The notes beneath the pieces were generated by a model. The model did not search any database, was not told where the DNA came from, and saw nothing but the letters and a program-made list of their open reading frames with translations. Positions 51,441 to 63,235 of a DNA stretch of 64,000 nt are shown piece by piece; the first letter of the stretch is position 1; every line of letters begins with the position of its first letter. Source of the DNA: Isoetes taiwanensis (taxonomy: Eukaryota > Streptophyta > Lycopodiopsida > Isoetales > Isoetaceae); contig JAJEKV010000034.1 in NCBI GenBank assembly GCA_021234155.1, positions 3,311,819-3,375,818 of the forward strand, given 5' to 3'. The position numbers were made by a program, and so were the translations under genes.

Positions 51441-52477
51441 CCATTTTTCCCATTTCTTTTATGATTTGAGTATTGCGAACCATCCTCTGATCCTAGTTTT
51501 TCATTGCGCTTATTGTGAGTTTTTTTTTATTGCTTTTGGGATACATGGCCATGGAAGGTATGCTTCGACGCTTGAACCAGATTCGGAGGAGATGAGGATT
51601 CAAGAGCGTAGAGATATGGAACCCGCCTTCACAAGTAAGGCTACACTCAGAAGTTTATACACTTTATTGTATTTTATCTATTTTCTAATCTATAGCTTGG
51701 TGTAGGAGCCGCCGAGGGCATGAGAAGGAAGGGAATCCTCCGAACCCCTCCTCCACTCAAGATGAGGACTATGAAACAACGATCCATCTGGATGAAAGTG
51801 TTAAAGAAGTATGTGATTGGTGAGAAGGCATCACCAAATTGCTAGGAACCAAAGAGTCAGCCTAGCATGATGAGGGTGCTTCTTGAAAAGATGGTCGTGG
51901 TTTGGAAGCACCACAGAAAAAACAAAGATTAACATGATACTAGCGCCGACATATGCATGGTCGACGCACATATACTTGACATGGAGCTATGGTTCAAAGG
52001 GGATGGACAAGTGGAGGACTTCACGATAGAAACCATAAGCCAAGCTCGAGGAGTATGTCAATTGTTCAAGTGATCTTTTGTTCAATAAACCTATGTTTTG
52101 TACATTGTTATATTTTCTCTGGGTACAATCTAGCATTGATACATATGCATGAACATGATCCAAGGATTCTTGAAGATATTTTGCATTCTTCTCGCTTGAT
52201 ATCGCTTCTTCGCCTCGATTTGCCATTTCGAGCCCGAGGTTTCGCGACATTTCGACTTGGACTGGTAGAACCAAACCGAGATTATTTGTGGTTTGGACTC
52301 TCCTCAGAGCTCTTACAAATGGGACACTTCCATGTTCTAAATCTTTCAAATGCACATTCTTAGAAGTTTAGATGGACAAATTTTTGATTTTTTCTCCAAC
52401 CCGACCGATAGAAGCAGCCACTAAATTTATGTTTCTTTGTGGCTTGAAGTCAACCGCATCTTCCAAATCTTCCAAAT
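51441..52477. other. Unassigned region before the tandem array
   Basis: One minus-strand frame (51,987-52,355, 122 codons) looks moderately protein-like (LGLEMANRGEEAISSEKNAK, YLQESLDHVHAYVSMLDC), but the plus strand is also open there, so neither is secure. Elsewhere a plus-strand stretch at 51,710-51,830 reads PPNPSSTQDEDYETTIHLDE. No family recognised. Confidence 0.35.
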
Positions 52478-55400
52478 CAGCTCGGTTGCCTCGCGAACCG
52501 CTGCCCCGACGGTTCTAATGCTAACCCTTTGACCTAGACCTTCTCCAAAAATTCCGAAATTGGGCCGCGGTGCCGGAGATGAATTAGGGATCCAAATGGC
52601 AAAAAAATCAGAATTTATTTTCGCGGCAATGCATTAATTATGAATTTAATCGTAGGTTGCCACGCAAAAGCCCCGACTTCTAATTGCCACATCGGGAGGA
52701 GGACAGGTCCAAACTCCGCTCCGCCCGCCTCCCCTTGCTATGCTTCTCGCCGCCAGCCTTTCTCGGCCACGCCCAATCGCACAGATTAGGATTCGCTCCC
52801 AAAACGTAAACCCTTCTAGAGCCCGGCAACTCACGTGGTTTACGCCGAGGCCCTCTCCTTGTCGATTCGGCGGACCTAGCGACGGTCTTGAAGTGGAGTT
52901 GGGGTGTTGACGCCGCCGCTGACCCTAAAATCCTCCCAGGCTGCTTTCCCCAAATTTCCTCTCCCTAAGGCCCTGGGGAAGAACGGGCAACCTCCCCTCT
53001 CCGGAACCACGATTTGGCTCTGCCAATGGACTCATAACGTTGACATTGCTCTGGTGACCAAGTTCCGTGGCCAGAAGACCAGGACTCGGCCCCCAAAACG
53101 TAAACCCTTCTAGAGCCCGCAACCCACGTGGTTTACGCTTCTGAGGCCCTCTCCTTGTCGATTCGGCCGGACTTTGCGCCATGTCTTGAAGTGGAGTTGG
53201 GGTGTTGACGCCAGCGCTGACATTAAAATCCTCCTAAGCCGCTTTTGCCCCCATTTCCTCTCCCCAAGGCCCCGGGAAGGACGCAACAACCCCTCACTTG
53301 AACCGCGATTTGGCTCTCGCCAATGGACTCGAATGCCGACATTGCCCCCGGGATCAAGTTCCGCGGCCGTAAGACCAGACTCGCCCCAAAACGTAAACCC
53401 TTCTAGAGCCCTGCAACCCACGTGGTTTACGCTTGGAGGCCCTCTCCTTGTCGATTCGCCGGACTTTGCGCCATGTCTTGAAGTGGAGTTGGGGTGTTGA
53501 CGCCATGACACTAAAATCCCCCAGTCGCTGCCCCCCGAATTTCCTCTCCCCAAGCCCCGGGAAGGACGGGCAACCTCCCCTCACCGAATCGCTGATTTGG
53601 CTCGCCAATGGACTCCTAATGCCGACATTGCCCCTCGGGATCAAGTTCCGCGGGCCGAAGACTGACTGCCCCCAAAACGTAAACCCTTCTAGAGCCCGGC
53701 AACCCACGTGGTTTACGTTTCGAGGCCCTCACCTTGTCGATTCGGGACCTTCTTGCCGCGGTCTTGAAGTGGGTTAGTGTTGACGCCGTCCTGACCCTAA
53801 AATCCCTCCCGCTTTGCCCCAAATTTCCTCTCCCCAAGGCCCCGGGGCTGGGGGCGACCTCCGCCTCTCGAATCGCTGATCTCGACCAATGGACTCGTAA
53901 CGCCGACATTGCCCCCGGGACCAAGTTCCGTGGGCAGAAGACCACCCGAACTCCAAGAAGCGCCAAAGTAGCTCACTTCCATCACACTCGTGAATAATTG
54001 GCCTAGGATGTGCATGCGGGATACCGCCGTGGAGGGCGGAGTGTTTCCTTCTTTCGCAAAAACCGACCGTGTAACTTGCTCCCTAGGGTAATTTCGCCAT
54101 TCCTGACGATTTGGCAGGGGTCTATTTGCCATTCCGAGCATCCCCGCGTCTCAACGACAAAACAAAAGCGGTTTCTACAAGGCTCGACATCGACGCCCGC
54201 TGTTTGACAAGTTCTCCTAACCGATCTGAATCTTTTGACCTTCCCGGAAGAGGGGCCCCCGAACGGAGGATCCAACTGGCCGGATAGGGGAACCGCTCCC
54301 GGGAGGGTGGTCATTAGCGCAGCCCGGGAGAGCCGCCAGAAGGGCTGCCTCGAACTTTTTGATCCCGCCCCCTCGGGTCCCAACTCTCCCTCTTGTGAGG
54401 GATCCCCGCAAGGTCCCGGGCTCGCTTGACTTGGGAAGGGTGCCAGCCTCTGCTGTTCCCCGCAACGGCTGCCCTGACCGCTTCTAATGCTAACCCTTTG
54501 ACCTAGACCTTCTCCTAAAAATTCCCAAAATTGGGCCGCAGTCGGAGATGAATTAGGGATCCCACTGGCAAAAACCGGAATTTATTTTCGCGGCAATGCA
54601 TTAATTGCGAATTTACTTAATGTCTTGCCATCAGCAAAAGCCTCCACTTCTACTTGCCACATCGGGAGGAGGAAAGGCCCAAACTCCGCCCGCCGGGCCT
54701 CCTTGTTCGTATTCTCCATTTCGCTTCTGCCAGGTCCCAAGTGCAATGAGATCGTGACTCGCCCCCAAAACGTAAACCCTTCTAGAGCCCGGCAACCCAC
54801 GGGGTTTACGCTTTGAGGCCCTCTCCTTTGTCAGATTCGCCGGGACCTTGGCGCGGTCTTGAAGTGGGGTTGGGGGTGTTGACGCCGTGAGCGCTTGACT
54901 CCCTAAAATCCCTCCCGAGGTCGCTTGCCCCAAATTTCTCTCCCCAAGGCCCCCGGGATCTGACGACCTCCGCTCTCCGGAATCGCGATCGACTCGCCAA
55001 TGGACTCGGAACGCCGACATTGCCCCGGGGACCAAGTTCCGTGGCCGTAAGACCACCCGAACTCCAAGAAGCCAAAGTAGCTCACTTCCATCACACTCGT
55101 AGTCAATTGGCCTAGGATGTGCATGCGATACCAATATGGGAGGGCGTGAGTGTTTCCCTTCTTTTCAAAAAACCGGCCGCGGTAACTTGCTCCCTAGGGT
55201 AATTTCGCCATTCCCGACGATTTGGCAGGTCTATTTTGCCATTCCTGAGCATCCCTGGTGCCCGAACGACAAAACAAAGGCGGTTTCTACAAGGCCGACA
55301 TCGACGCCCCCGCGGTTTGACAAGTTCTCCTGACCGATCTGGAATCTTTTGACCTTCCCCCAAGAGGGGCCCCCGAATCCGAGGATCCAACGGGCCGGAT

Positions 55401-58400
55401 AGGGGAACCGGCCCGGGAGGGTGGTCATTAGCGCAGCCCGGGAGAGCCGCCAGAAGGGCTGCCTCGGAACTTTTTTGATCCCGCCTCCGGGTCCCACTCT
55501 CCCCTCTTGTGAGGGATCCCCGCAAGGTCCCGGCCTCGCTTGACTTGGGGAAGGGTGCCGCTCGGTTGCCCCGCAACGGGCTGCCCCGACCGCTCTAATG
55601 CTAACCCTTTGACCTAGACCTTCTCCTAAAATTCAAAATTGGGCCGTAGGCCGGAGATGAATTAGGGATCCTTACCGGCAAAAACCGAATTTATTTTCGT
55701 GGCAATGCATTAATTAAGAATTTACTTAACGTCTTGCCATCGCGAAGCGCCCCACTTCTACTTGCCACATCGGGAGGAGGAAAAGGCCCAAACTCCGCCC
55801 GTCCAGTTCCCTTGCTCCGTATTCTCTGGGCTTTGCTTCGGCGGAGTCCCAAGTGCAACAGACGGGACTCGGCCCCAAAACGTAAACCCTTCTAGAGCCC
55901 GCAACCCACGTGGTTTACGCTTCGGAGGCCCTCTCCTTGTCGATTCGGCGGGACCTTGCTCGTGGTCTTGAAGTGGGGTTGGGGTGTTGATGCCAGAGCG
56001 CTGACCCTAAAATCCCTCGGGTCGCTTGCCCCAAATTTCCTCTCCCCAAGGCCCCTGGGGCTCGGACGGGCACCTCCGGCCCTCGAATCGCGATCCGACT
56101 CGCCAATGGACTCGAACGTGCGACATTGCCCCGGGGACCAAGTTCCGCGGCGCCAAGACCACCCGAACTCCAAGAAGCCAAAGTAGCTCACTTCCATCAC
56201 ACTCGTAGTCAATTGGCCTAGGATGTGCATGCGGGATACCGCCGCGGAGGGCGTGAGTGTTTCCTTCTTTCTCAAAAACCGACCGTAACTTGCTCCCTAG
56301 GGTAATTTCACCATTCCTGACGATTTGGTAGGGTCTATTTGCCATTCCGAGCATCCCCGCGTCCCGAACGACAAAAAAAAGGCGGTTTCTACAAGGCCGA
56401 CATCAGACGCCTTGCGGTTTGACAAGTTCTCCTGACCGATCTGAATCTTTTGACCTTCCTCAAGAGGGGCCCCCGAACGGAGGATCCAACGGTCGGATAG
56501 GGGAACCGGGCCCGGAGGGTGGTCATTAGCGTGCAGCCCCGGGGAGCGCCGCCAGAAGGGTCTGCCTCGGAACTTTTTGATCCCCTCCCGGGTCCTGGAC
56601 TCTCCCCTCTTGTGAGGGATCCCCGCAAGGTCCCCGCCTCGCTTTGACTTGGGAAGGGTGCCAGCTCGGTTGCTCCCCGCAGCCAACGGCTGCCCCGACC
56701 GCTCTAATGCTAACCCTTTGACCTAGACCTTCTCCCGAAAATTCAAAATTGGGCCGTGTGCTGGAGATGAATTAGGGATCCCGCTGGCAAAAACCGGAAT
56801 TTATTTTCGTGCAATGCATTAATTGCGAATTTACGAATGTCTTGCCACTGCAAAAGCGCCCCCCGACTTCTACTTGCCACATCGGGAGGAGGAAAGGCCC
56901 AAACTCCGCTCCGCCGGGCCCCTTGTTCCGTATTCTCGGCTGCCGCTTCGGCAGGTCCTGCGTAATGTACCAGGACTCGGCCCCCAAAACGTAAACCCTT
57001 CTAGAGCCCGCGCAACCCACGTGGTTTACGTTTGAGGCCCTCTCCTTGTCGAGATTCGCCGGGACCTTACTGCGGTCTTGAAGTGGGTTGGGGTGTTGAC
57101 GCCGTGCGCTGACCCTAAAATCCCCTCCGAGGGTCGCTTGTTCCAAATTTCCTCTCCCCAAGGCCCCTGGGACCGGACGGGCGACCTCCGCTCTCCGAAT
57201 CGCGACCGACTCTGCCAATGGACTCGTAACGCCGACATTGCCCCGGGACCAAGTTCCGCGGGCGAAGACCACCCGAACTCCAAGAAGCGCCAAAGTAGCT
57301 CACTTCAATCACACTCGTGAATAATTGGCCTAGGATGTGCATGCGGATACCGCCGTGGGAGGGCGGAGTGTTTCCTTCTTTTCGCAAAACCCACCGCGGT
57401 AACTTGCTCCCTAGGGTAATTTCGCCATTCCTGACGATTTGGCGTGGTCTATTTGCCATTCCTGAGCATCCCTGCGTCTCAACGACAAAAAAGCAAGGCG
57501 GTTTCTACAAGGTCGACATCGACGCGCCCGCGGTTTGACAAGTTCTCCCGACCGATCTGGGAATCTTTTGACCTTCCCGGCGAGGGGCCCCCGAACGGAG
57601 GATCCAACTGGCCGGATAGGGGAACCGGCCCGGGAGGGTGGTCATTAGCGTGCAGCCGGGGAGCCGCCAGAAGGGTCTGCCTCGAACTTTTTTGATCCCG
57701 CCTCACTGGGTCCCCTACTCTCCCCTCTTGTGAGGGGATCCCCGCAAGGTCCTGGCCTCGCTTGACTTGGGGAAGGGTGCCACCGGTTGTTCCTCGGGCT
57801 GCCTTTGACCGCTCTAATGCTAACCCTTTGACCTAGACCTTCTCCTCAAAATTCCAAAAATTGGGCCGTGCTGGAGATGAATTAGGATCCCGCTGGCAAA
57901 AACCGAATTTATTTTCGCAATGCATTAATTGCGAATTTACTTAATGTCTTGCCATCGCAAAAGCCCCCCACTTCTACTTGCCACATCGGAGGAGGAAAGG
58001 CCCAAACTCCGCCCGCCGGGCCTCTTGCTCCGTGATTCTCTACTGCCGCTTCCGGCCAGTCCTTGTGCAACAGACCAGACTCGCCCCAAAACGTAAACCC
58101 TTCTAGAGCACGGCAACCCACTGTGGTTTACGCTTGGAGGCCCCTCTCCTTGTCGATTCGGGGCCGGACCTGCGCCGGTCTTGAAGTGGGGTTGGGGTGT
58201 TGACGCCAGAGCGCCGACCCTAAAATCCTCCCAGGCTGCTTGCCCCAAATTTCCTCTCTCCCCAAGGCCCCGGGACCTGACGGGCGACTCCCGCCTCCTA
58301 ATCGCGACCGACTGCCAATGGACTCAACGCCGACATTGCCCCTGGGGACCAAGTTCCGCGGGGCCGAAGACCACCCAACTCCAAGAAGCCAAAGTAGCTC

Positions 58401-60480
58401 ACTTCCATCACACTCGTAGTCAATTGGCCTAGGATGTGCATGCGGGATACCGCCGTGGAGGGCGGAGTGTTTCCTTCTTTCGCAAAACCGACCGCGGTAA
58501 CTTTGCTCCCTAGGGTAATTTCGCCATTCCCGACGATTTGGCAGGGTCTATTTGCCATTCCCGAGCATCCCTGCGTCCCGAACGACAAAACAAAGGCGTT
58601 TCTACAAGGCCGACATCGACGCGCCCGTGGTTTGACAAGTTCTCCCTGACCGATCTGAATCTTTTGACCTTCCCGGCGAGGGGCCCCCTCGAATCCGAGG
58701 ATCCAACTACCGGATAGGGGAACCGGCCCGAGAGGGTGGTCATTAGCGCAGCCCGGGAGCGCCGCCAGAAGGGTCAGCCGAACTTTTTGGATCCCGCCCC
58801 CCGGGTCCTGACTCTCCCCTTGTGAGGGATCCCCGCAAGGTCCCCGGCCTCGCTTGACTTGGGGAAGGGGTGCCACCTCTGCTGTTGCCGCAACGGCCTG
58901 CCCCCGACCGCTTCTAATGCTAACCCTTTGACTAGACCTTCTCCTAAAAATTCAAAATTGGGCCGCGGGCCGAGATGAATTAGGATCCCACCGGCAAAAA
59001 CCGAATTTATTTTTCGCAATGCATTAATTGCGAATTACTTAATGTCTTGCCATCAAAAGCCTCGACTTCTACTTGCCACATCGGAGGAGGAAAGGCCCAA
59101 ACTCCGCCTCCGCCGCCTCCCTTGTTCGGTGATTCTCGGTTGCCGCTTCTCGCCAGGTCCCAAGTGCAACAGACCAGACTCGCCCCCAAAACGTAAACCC
59201 TTCTAGAGCCCTCGCAACCCACGTGGTTTACGCTTCGAGGCCCTCTCCTTGTCGATTCGGCCGGACCTTTGCGCCGCGTCTTGAAGTGGGTTAGTGTTGA
59301 CGCCAGAGCGCTGACTCCTAAAATCCCTCCCAGGGTCGCTTGCCCCAAATTTCCTCTCCCAAGGCCCCCCGGGACGGACGGGCGACTTCCCCTCGAATCG
59401 CTGATCTGACTCCGCCAATGGACTCGTAACGTCGACATTGCCCCCGGGGACCAAGTTCCGGGGCGAAGACCACCCCGAACTCCAAGAAGCCAAAAGTAGC
59501 TCACTTCCATCACACCCGTAGTCAATTGGCCTTGGATGTGCATGCGATACCGCCGTGGAGGGCGGAGTGTTTCCTTCTTTTCAAGAAAAACCGACCGTGT
59601 AACTTGTTCCCTAGGGTAATTTCTGCCATTCCCGACGATTTGGCAGGCCCATTTGCCATTCCGAGCATCCCTTTGTGCGAACGACAAAACAAGGCGGTTT
59701 TACAAGGTCGACATCGGGGACGCCCGCTGCTTGACAAGTTCTCCTGACCGATCTGGAATCTTTGGACCTTCCCAAAGAGGGGCCCCTCGAACGGAGGATC
59801 CAACGGCCGGATAGGGGAACCGGCCCGGAGGGTGGTCATTAGCGCAGCCCCGGGAGCGCCAGAAGGGCTGCCTCGGGAACTTTTTGGATCCCGGGCCTCG
59901 GGTCCCACTCTCCCCTCTTGTGAGGGATCCCCCGCAAGGTCCCGGCCTCTGTTTGACTTGGGGAAGGGTGCCACCGGTTGCCCTCGCAACGGGCTGCCCC
60001 GACCGCTTCTAATGCTAACCTTTGACCTAGACCTTCTCCTCAAAAATCGAAAATTGGGCCGCAGGCCGAGATGAATTAGGATCCCGGCCGCAAAACCGGA
60101 ATTTATTTTCGCGGCAATGCATTAATTGCGAATTTACTTAATGTCTTGCCATCGCGAAAAGCGCTCGACTTCTACTTGCCACATCGGGAGGAGGAAAGGC
60201 CCAAACTCCTTCCGCCGCCTCCCTTGCTCAGATTCTGTGCCGCTGCTTTCGGCCAGGTCCCAAGTGCACAGCACCGTGACTCGCCCCCAAAACGTAAACC
60301 CTTTCTAGAGCCCGGCAACCCACGTGGGTTTACGTTTGGAGGCCCTCTCCTTATCGATTCGCCGGGACCTTGCGCTTCGTCTTGAAGTGGGGTTGGGGTG
60401 TTGACGCCAGAGCGCGGACCCTAAAATCCTCCGAGGTCGCTTGCCCTAAATTTCCTCTCCCAAGGCCCCGGGAACTCGGA
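52478..60480. repeat. 8-kb tandem array, 1.1-kb unit
   Basis: The word CTAACC(C)TTTGACCTAGACC recurs at about 52,522, 54,491, 55,602, 56,711, 57,821, 58,921 and 60,016, giving a period near 1.1 kb after a longer first interval. AAAACGTAAACCC recurs at about 52,800, 53,095, 53,389, 53,675, 54,767, 55,877, 56,987, 58,087, 59,188 and 60,287. Units are GC-rich and differ by many one- to three-base changes, often at CAG/CTG/CCG/CGG. Long open frames on the minus strand are not conserved in frame between units. I see no similarity to rDNA spacers or to known genes. Confidence 0.9.
52800..53965. repeat. Four 290-bp subrepeats in the first unit
   Basis: Segments starting AAAACGTAAACCC occur four times about 290 bp apart. 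The first three pass from CAAGTTCCG(C/T)GG...AAGACCA directly to (G)GACTCGCCCCCAAAACG. In full units these two words lie about 800 bp apart and share an AGACCA. The short segments are thus deletion derivatives of the full unit, amplified in tandem. Confidence 0.8.
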
Positions 60481-60890
60481 ATTCAAGGTGAGACGTCGTT
60501 GAACCCCGGGCTCAGTGTCCAAAACCCTTAGCGCAATCTATGAAGAGGTCGCAACCATATATGAAGTTGTATGTGATCATGCACGGTAGAAATATGGCAA
60601 ATCAAAGAAGCTCTTCTTGCAGCTTTGCATGGATCGTGAGCCGGGCATGCCTTGTGTAGATTGTATGCGTAAGAGCAACCCGGTGAGCCATATGTTTGCA
60701 ATCGCTACTGCCATGACCAAGTGATTGGGGCAAGCTTGATTTAGTATGAAAGTATGCAAGTGAAGCTCAATGGTGCACAAGTCCGGTTTATTAAAGTGGA
60801 TAGATAAACAAGGATGGAGAGAAATCTAAGCGGATAGATAAAGAAGGATAGATAAAATACATAAGTAATCATTGCCAACTAGTGCTCCAT
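60481..60890 (+). other. Possible coding fragment of unknown protein
   Basis: A plus-strand frame at about 60,530-60,725 reads IYEEVATIYEVVCDHAR, a stop, KYGKSKKLFLQLCMDREPGM and PCVDCMRKSNPVSHMFAIAT. The composition suggests a real exon. Family not recognised. Confidence 0.35.
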
Positions 60891-60892
60891 TA

Positions 60893-61090
60893 TTATCCGC
60901 CCGGATGTGTGAGTTTCATTGGAAGCAATACCCCAAGAATCATTGGCATCCGAAAGTTTCCTCCCCATCCGTCATTTCCATTTGATGCAATTCCCCAACT
61001 ATCATTCTCACCTGATTCCTTGTTATCCAGATCATTGTTACCAATAGCATCATGTTGATTTCCTCCCCATCGATATTCACAGAGTTTCAA
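60893..61090 (-). pseudogene. WG-repeat (AGO-hook-like) protein fragment
   Basis: The minus strand reads YRWGGNQHDAIGNNDLDNKE, NDSWGIASNGNDGWGGNF and, after a one-base shift, DANDSWGIASNETHTSG. Four WG pairs occur within 65 residues, in a Gly/Asn/Asp/Ser-rich context, with NDSWGIASN repeated. In plants such Trp-Gly platforms are the Argonaute-binding tails of NRPE1 (Pol V largest subunit) and SPT5-like proteins of RNA-directed DNA methylation. The fragment is too short to name the parent, and a low-complexity coincidence cannot be excluded. Confidence 0.5.
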
Positions 61091-61399
61091 TGATGTTCAA
61101 TGCTTTAAAATCTCAGCCTAAAAGAGCCACGAGTTTATTCTATGCATTCTACCTCGTAAAGACCGATCTCTATGCCGTAATGGTTTGATTCCTTTTATAT
61201 GTAGTTTACGACGGGAAGATGCAATGCATACTTATGCGAGAGAGATGTTTTGCAGGCCGCTTAACAAACCGCTTTACATCGCCACGACGTTGGAGTTGTT
61301 AATCGCTGTATAGTTCCTCCCCGTAATATAAATGATCAAGTACTTGGACGAATGTGGCTTTGAAAATTAATGCCAAGGTAACTCACTTGGTACCCCATA
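61091..61399. other. Spacer between WG-repeat and Argonaute-like fragments
   Basis: A short block with GCCGCTTAACAAACCGC-like words (61,255-61,285) resembles the CACTA subterminal repeats. Nothing else is recognised. Confidence 0.4.
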
Positions 61400-61594
61400 A
61401 TGGCTCCCCGCTTCATTGAACTGAAGACTTACTTTCAACCTAGTGTGGAGGATATAATAATGATGTTATCGGCGGAATTTCGCTGCGGTCTTCCAAAGGT
61501 CTCCGTGGAGCCAACTATAATCTTTGGAATGGATGTGTCACATGGAGCCCCCATTCTCGCCAAATTCACCATCAATTGCAATTGTAAGGATTGA
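61400..61594 (+). pseudogene. Argonaute PIWI-domain fragment (AGO4-like)
   Basis: The 64-codon frame contains LPKVSVEPTIIFGMDVSHGA followed by P. In plant AGO4/6/9-type Argonautes the first catalytic Asp of the PIWI domain lies in a block of the form P-T-I-I-x-G-M-D-V-S-H-G-S-P-G; AGO1-type proteins have GADVTHP instead. The match is 11 or more positions in a row and points to the AGO4 clade. After HGAP the similarity stops (ILAKFTIN), so this is one truncated exon. The upstream half (ELKTYFQPSVEDIIMML) does not match well. Confidence 0.6.
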
Positions 61595-61663
61595 ACTGTG
61601 TGTGCACTTGACTTAATCGTTATTATTATAATTATAATAATAACTTATAATTATAACTTAATA
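61595..61663. repeat. ATTATAATTATAA run
   Basis: A short palindromic AT tract (TTATTATTATAATTATAATAATAA type). Confidence 0.7.
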
Positions 61664-61865
61664 AAAAAGGGCACGCCGCTTAACACAAAGATGTCGTTAT
61701 AGACGCCGCTTACGACTTATTGCACGCCGTTAACGTTCTAGCGACCTCGCTCAACGTCGTTCAGCGGCGTTTTATCGAAACAGAAGCGGCTTTTCCGCCG
61801 CCTAGTTTTTGGTTCTAAGCGGCTGGAGGGCGCCGCTAGTAGCGATTTTTTAGCGCGGATCATCC
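61664..61865. repeat. Third block of CACTA-type subterminal repeats
   Basis: GACGCCGCTTA, ACGCCGTTAACG and CTCAACGTCGTT words recur, then AGCGGC-rich words. Could be the 3' end of the CACTA element or the 5' part of another one. Confidence 0.5.
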
Positions 61866-62215
61866 TTGGCGGTCCTTTCCAAGCTTCAAGCAAGCATCCA
61901 AAGGTATTTCAATGGATCAATCAACTCTATTTTTGAATTAGGCTTGTTGTTTGATAGATTTAGGGCTTCTTGTTTTTTTCTTATTTGTTTTCAATCCATC
62001 CCATTTCTATCCTCCTCTTCTTTCCATCCTTGTTTTTTCTTCAATCCATTTAAGCCTCTTATTAGTATGAATGAATCCTCCTCCTTCTTCTTCCAATGAT
62101 CTTCCAATCATTGGTTTCTTCCTTCTAATCTTCCCGCTTCTTCCAATCTTCTATTCATTTCTTCTTCTTCTTCTTCACCACTTTCTCATTCTATTCAATC
62201 TTTCTTTCCTATCTC
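61866..62215. other. Pyrimidine-rich leader-like region
   Basis: Contains an AAAGGTATTT donor-like site at about 61,900 and then CT-rich sequence leading into the microsatellite. No coding region recognised. Confidence 0.4.
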
Positions 62216-62415
62216 CTCTTCTTCTTCTTCTTCTTCTTCTTCTTCTTCTTCTTCTTCTTCTTCTTCTTCCTTCTTCTTCTTCTTCTTCTTCTTCTTCTTC
62301 TTCTTCTTCTTCTTCTTCTTCTTCTTCTTCTTCTTCTTCTTCTTCTTCTTCTTCTTCTTCTTCTTCTTCTTCTTCTTCTTCTTCTTCTTCTTCTTCTTCT
62401 TCTTCTTCTTCTTCT
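62216..62415. repeat. Long (TTC)n microsatellite
   Basis: About 65 units with one clear interruption near 62,269. The poly-Ser and poly-Arg/Lys frames over it are products of the repeat. Confidence 0.95.
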
Positions 62416-62836
62416 ATTTTTTTTTTTCCATGGAAGAAGGACGTCCGCTTGAAAGATCGGGCCCATTCTTCCTCTATTTTTATTACAAGAAGGGGACGTC
62501 GTTGAAAGATCTAGGCCCTTCTTTATGTTCTTCTTTTTTTTTTTTTTCATTTTTACATGTCAATATATAGTTCTTTTTAATTAACAATGTAAATAGTTTT
62601 AATGTCAATGATCTTTTCAATGTGAATCGTCTTTTTTGTTTTTTTTTTTATTTCTTTTATTTATGTAAGTTTTCTAATTATTGAATGCCTTTATTTTTTG
62701 CATGTACACTAATAACAAAATGCATCAGCTCTTGGAAAATGGATTTTTCAAGTGTTTCGAAGACATTCTAGGTAAGAATTTGAGTTTTGAGTAGGAGAAT
62801 AAAATTTTAATGTTTTATTTAGGTTAAAAAAAAACT
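62416..62836. other. T-rich region
   Basis: Several T runs and a donor-like TCTAGGTAAGAA at about 62,768. The repeated word GAAAGATC(G/T)(G/A)GGCCC occurs at 62,450 and 62,503. Confidence 0.4.
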
Positions 62837-63235
62837 TGGGGAGACTTGGACAGGGGCATGGTGGGGTCACCTTGAGTGGAGAAGACTAGGTGTTCCGGTC
62901 CAAGCTCACCGCTTTACTCTTGTAATTTTATTGATTAATGTATTTAGTTTAGAAAAATTGGGGGAGACTTGGACAAGGGCATGGTCGGCTCAGCCTTGAG
63001 TGGAGAAGACTAGGTGTTTTCAGTCCAAGCTCACCGCTTACTCCAGAAATTTTATTGATTAATGTATTTAGTTTAGAAAATTTGGGGAGACTTGGACAAG
63101 GGGCATGGTCGGGCTCCTCATTGAGTGGAGAAGACTAGGTGTTCGGTCCAAGCTCACCGCCTACCTTTGTTTATTTTTTATTAATATATCAATAAATAGA
63201 AATCTTTACTGGGATTGGACAAGGGCGGGGTTTTG
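62837..63235. repeat. 120-bp tandem repeat, three copies and a partial
   Basis: TTGGGGAGACTTGGACA(A/G)GGG recurs at about 62,838, 62,959 and 63,080, each followed by GAGTGGAGAAGACTAGGTGTT and CCAAGCTCACCGC. A fourth, decayed start is at 63,208. The core resembles the two-unit repeat at 44,975-45,175. Confidence 0.85.

Noticed and set aside
54010-54470. Similarity to ribosomal DNA or spacer because of high GC and tandem units
   Set aside because: No conserved rRNA words or promoter are seen in any unit.
52646-60385. Many 60-226-codon frames over the tandem array on both strands
   Set aside because: GC-rich sequence with few stops; frames change from unit to unit and no known motif appears. 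Treated as satellite.
61835-61850. CTAGTAGCG as the CACTA 3' terminus
   Set aside because: Two of nine bases differ from CTTGTAGTG, the next bases (ATT) do not match the TAT before the 5' end, and LINE-C does not resume after it.
62071-62550. Poly-Leu/Ser and poly-Arg/Lys frames at the TTC repeat
   Set aside because: Direct products of the microsatellite read in different frames.
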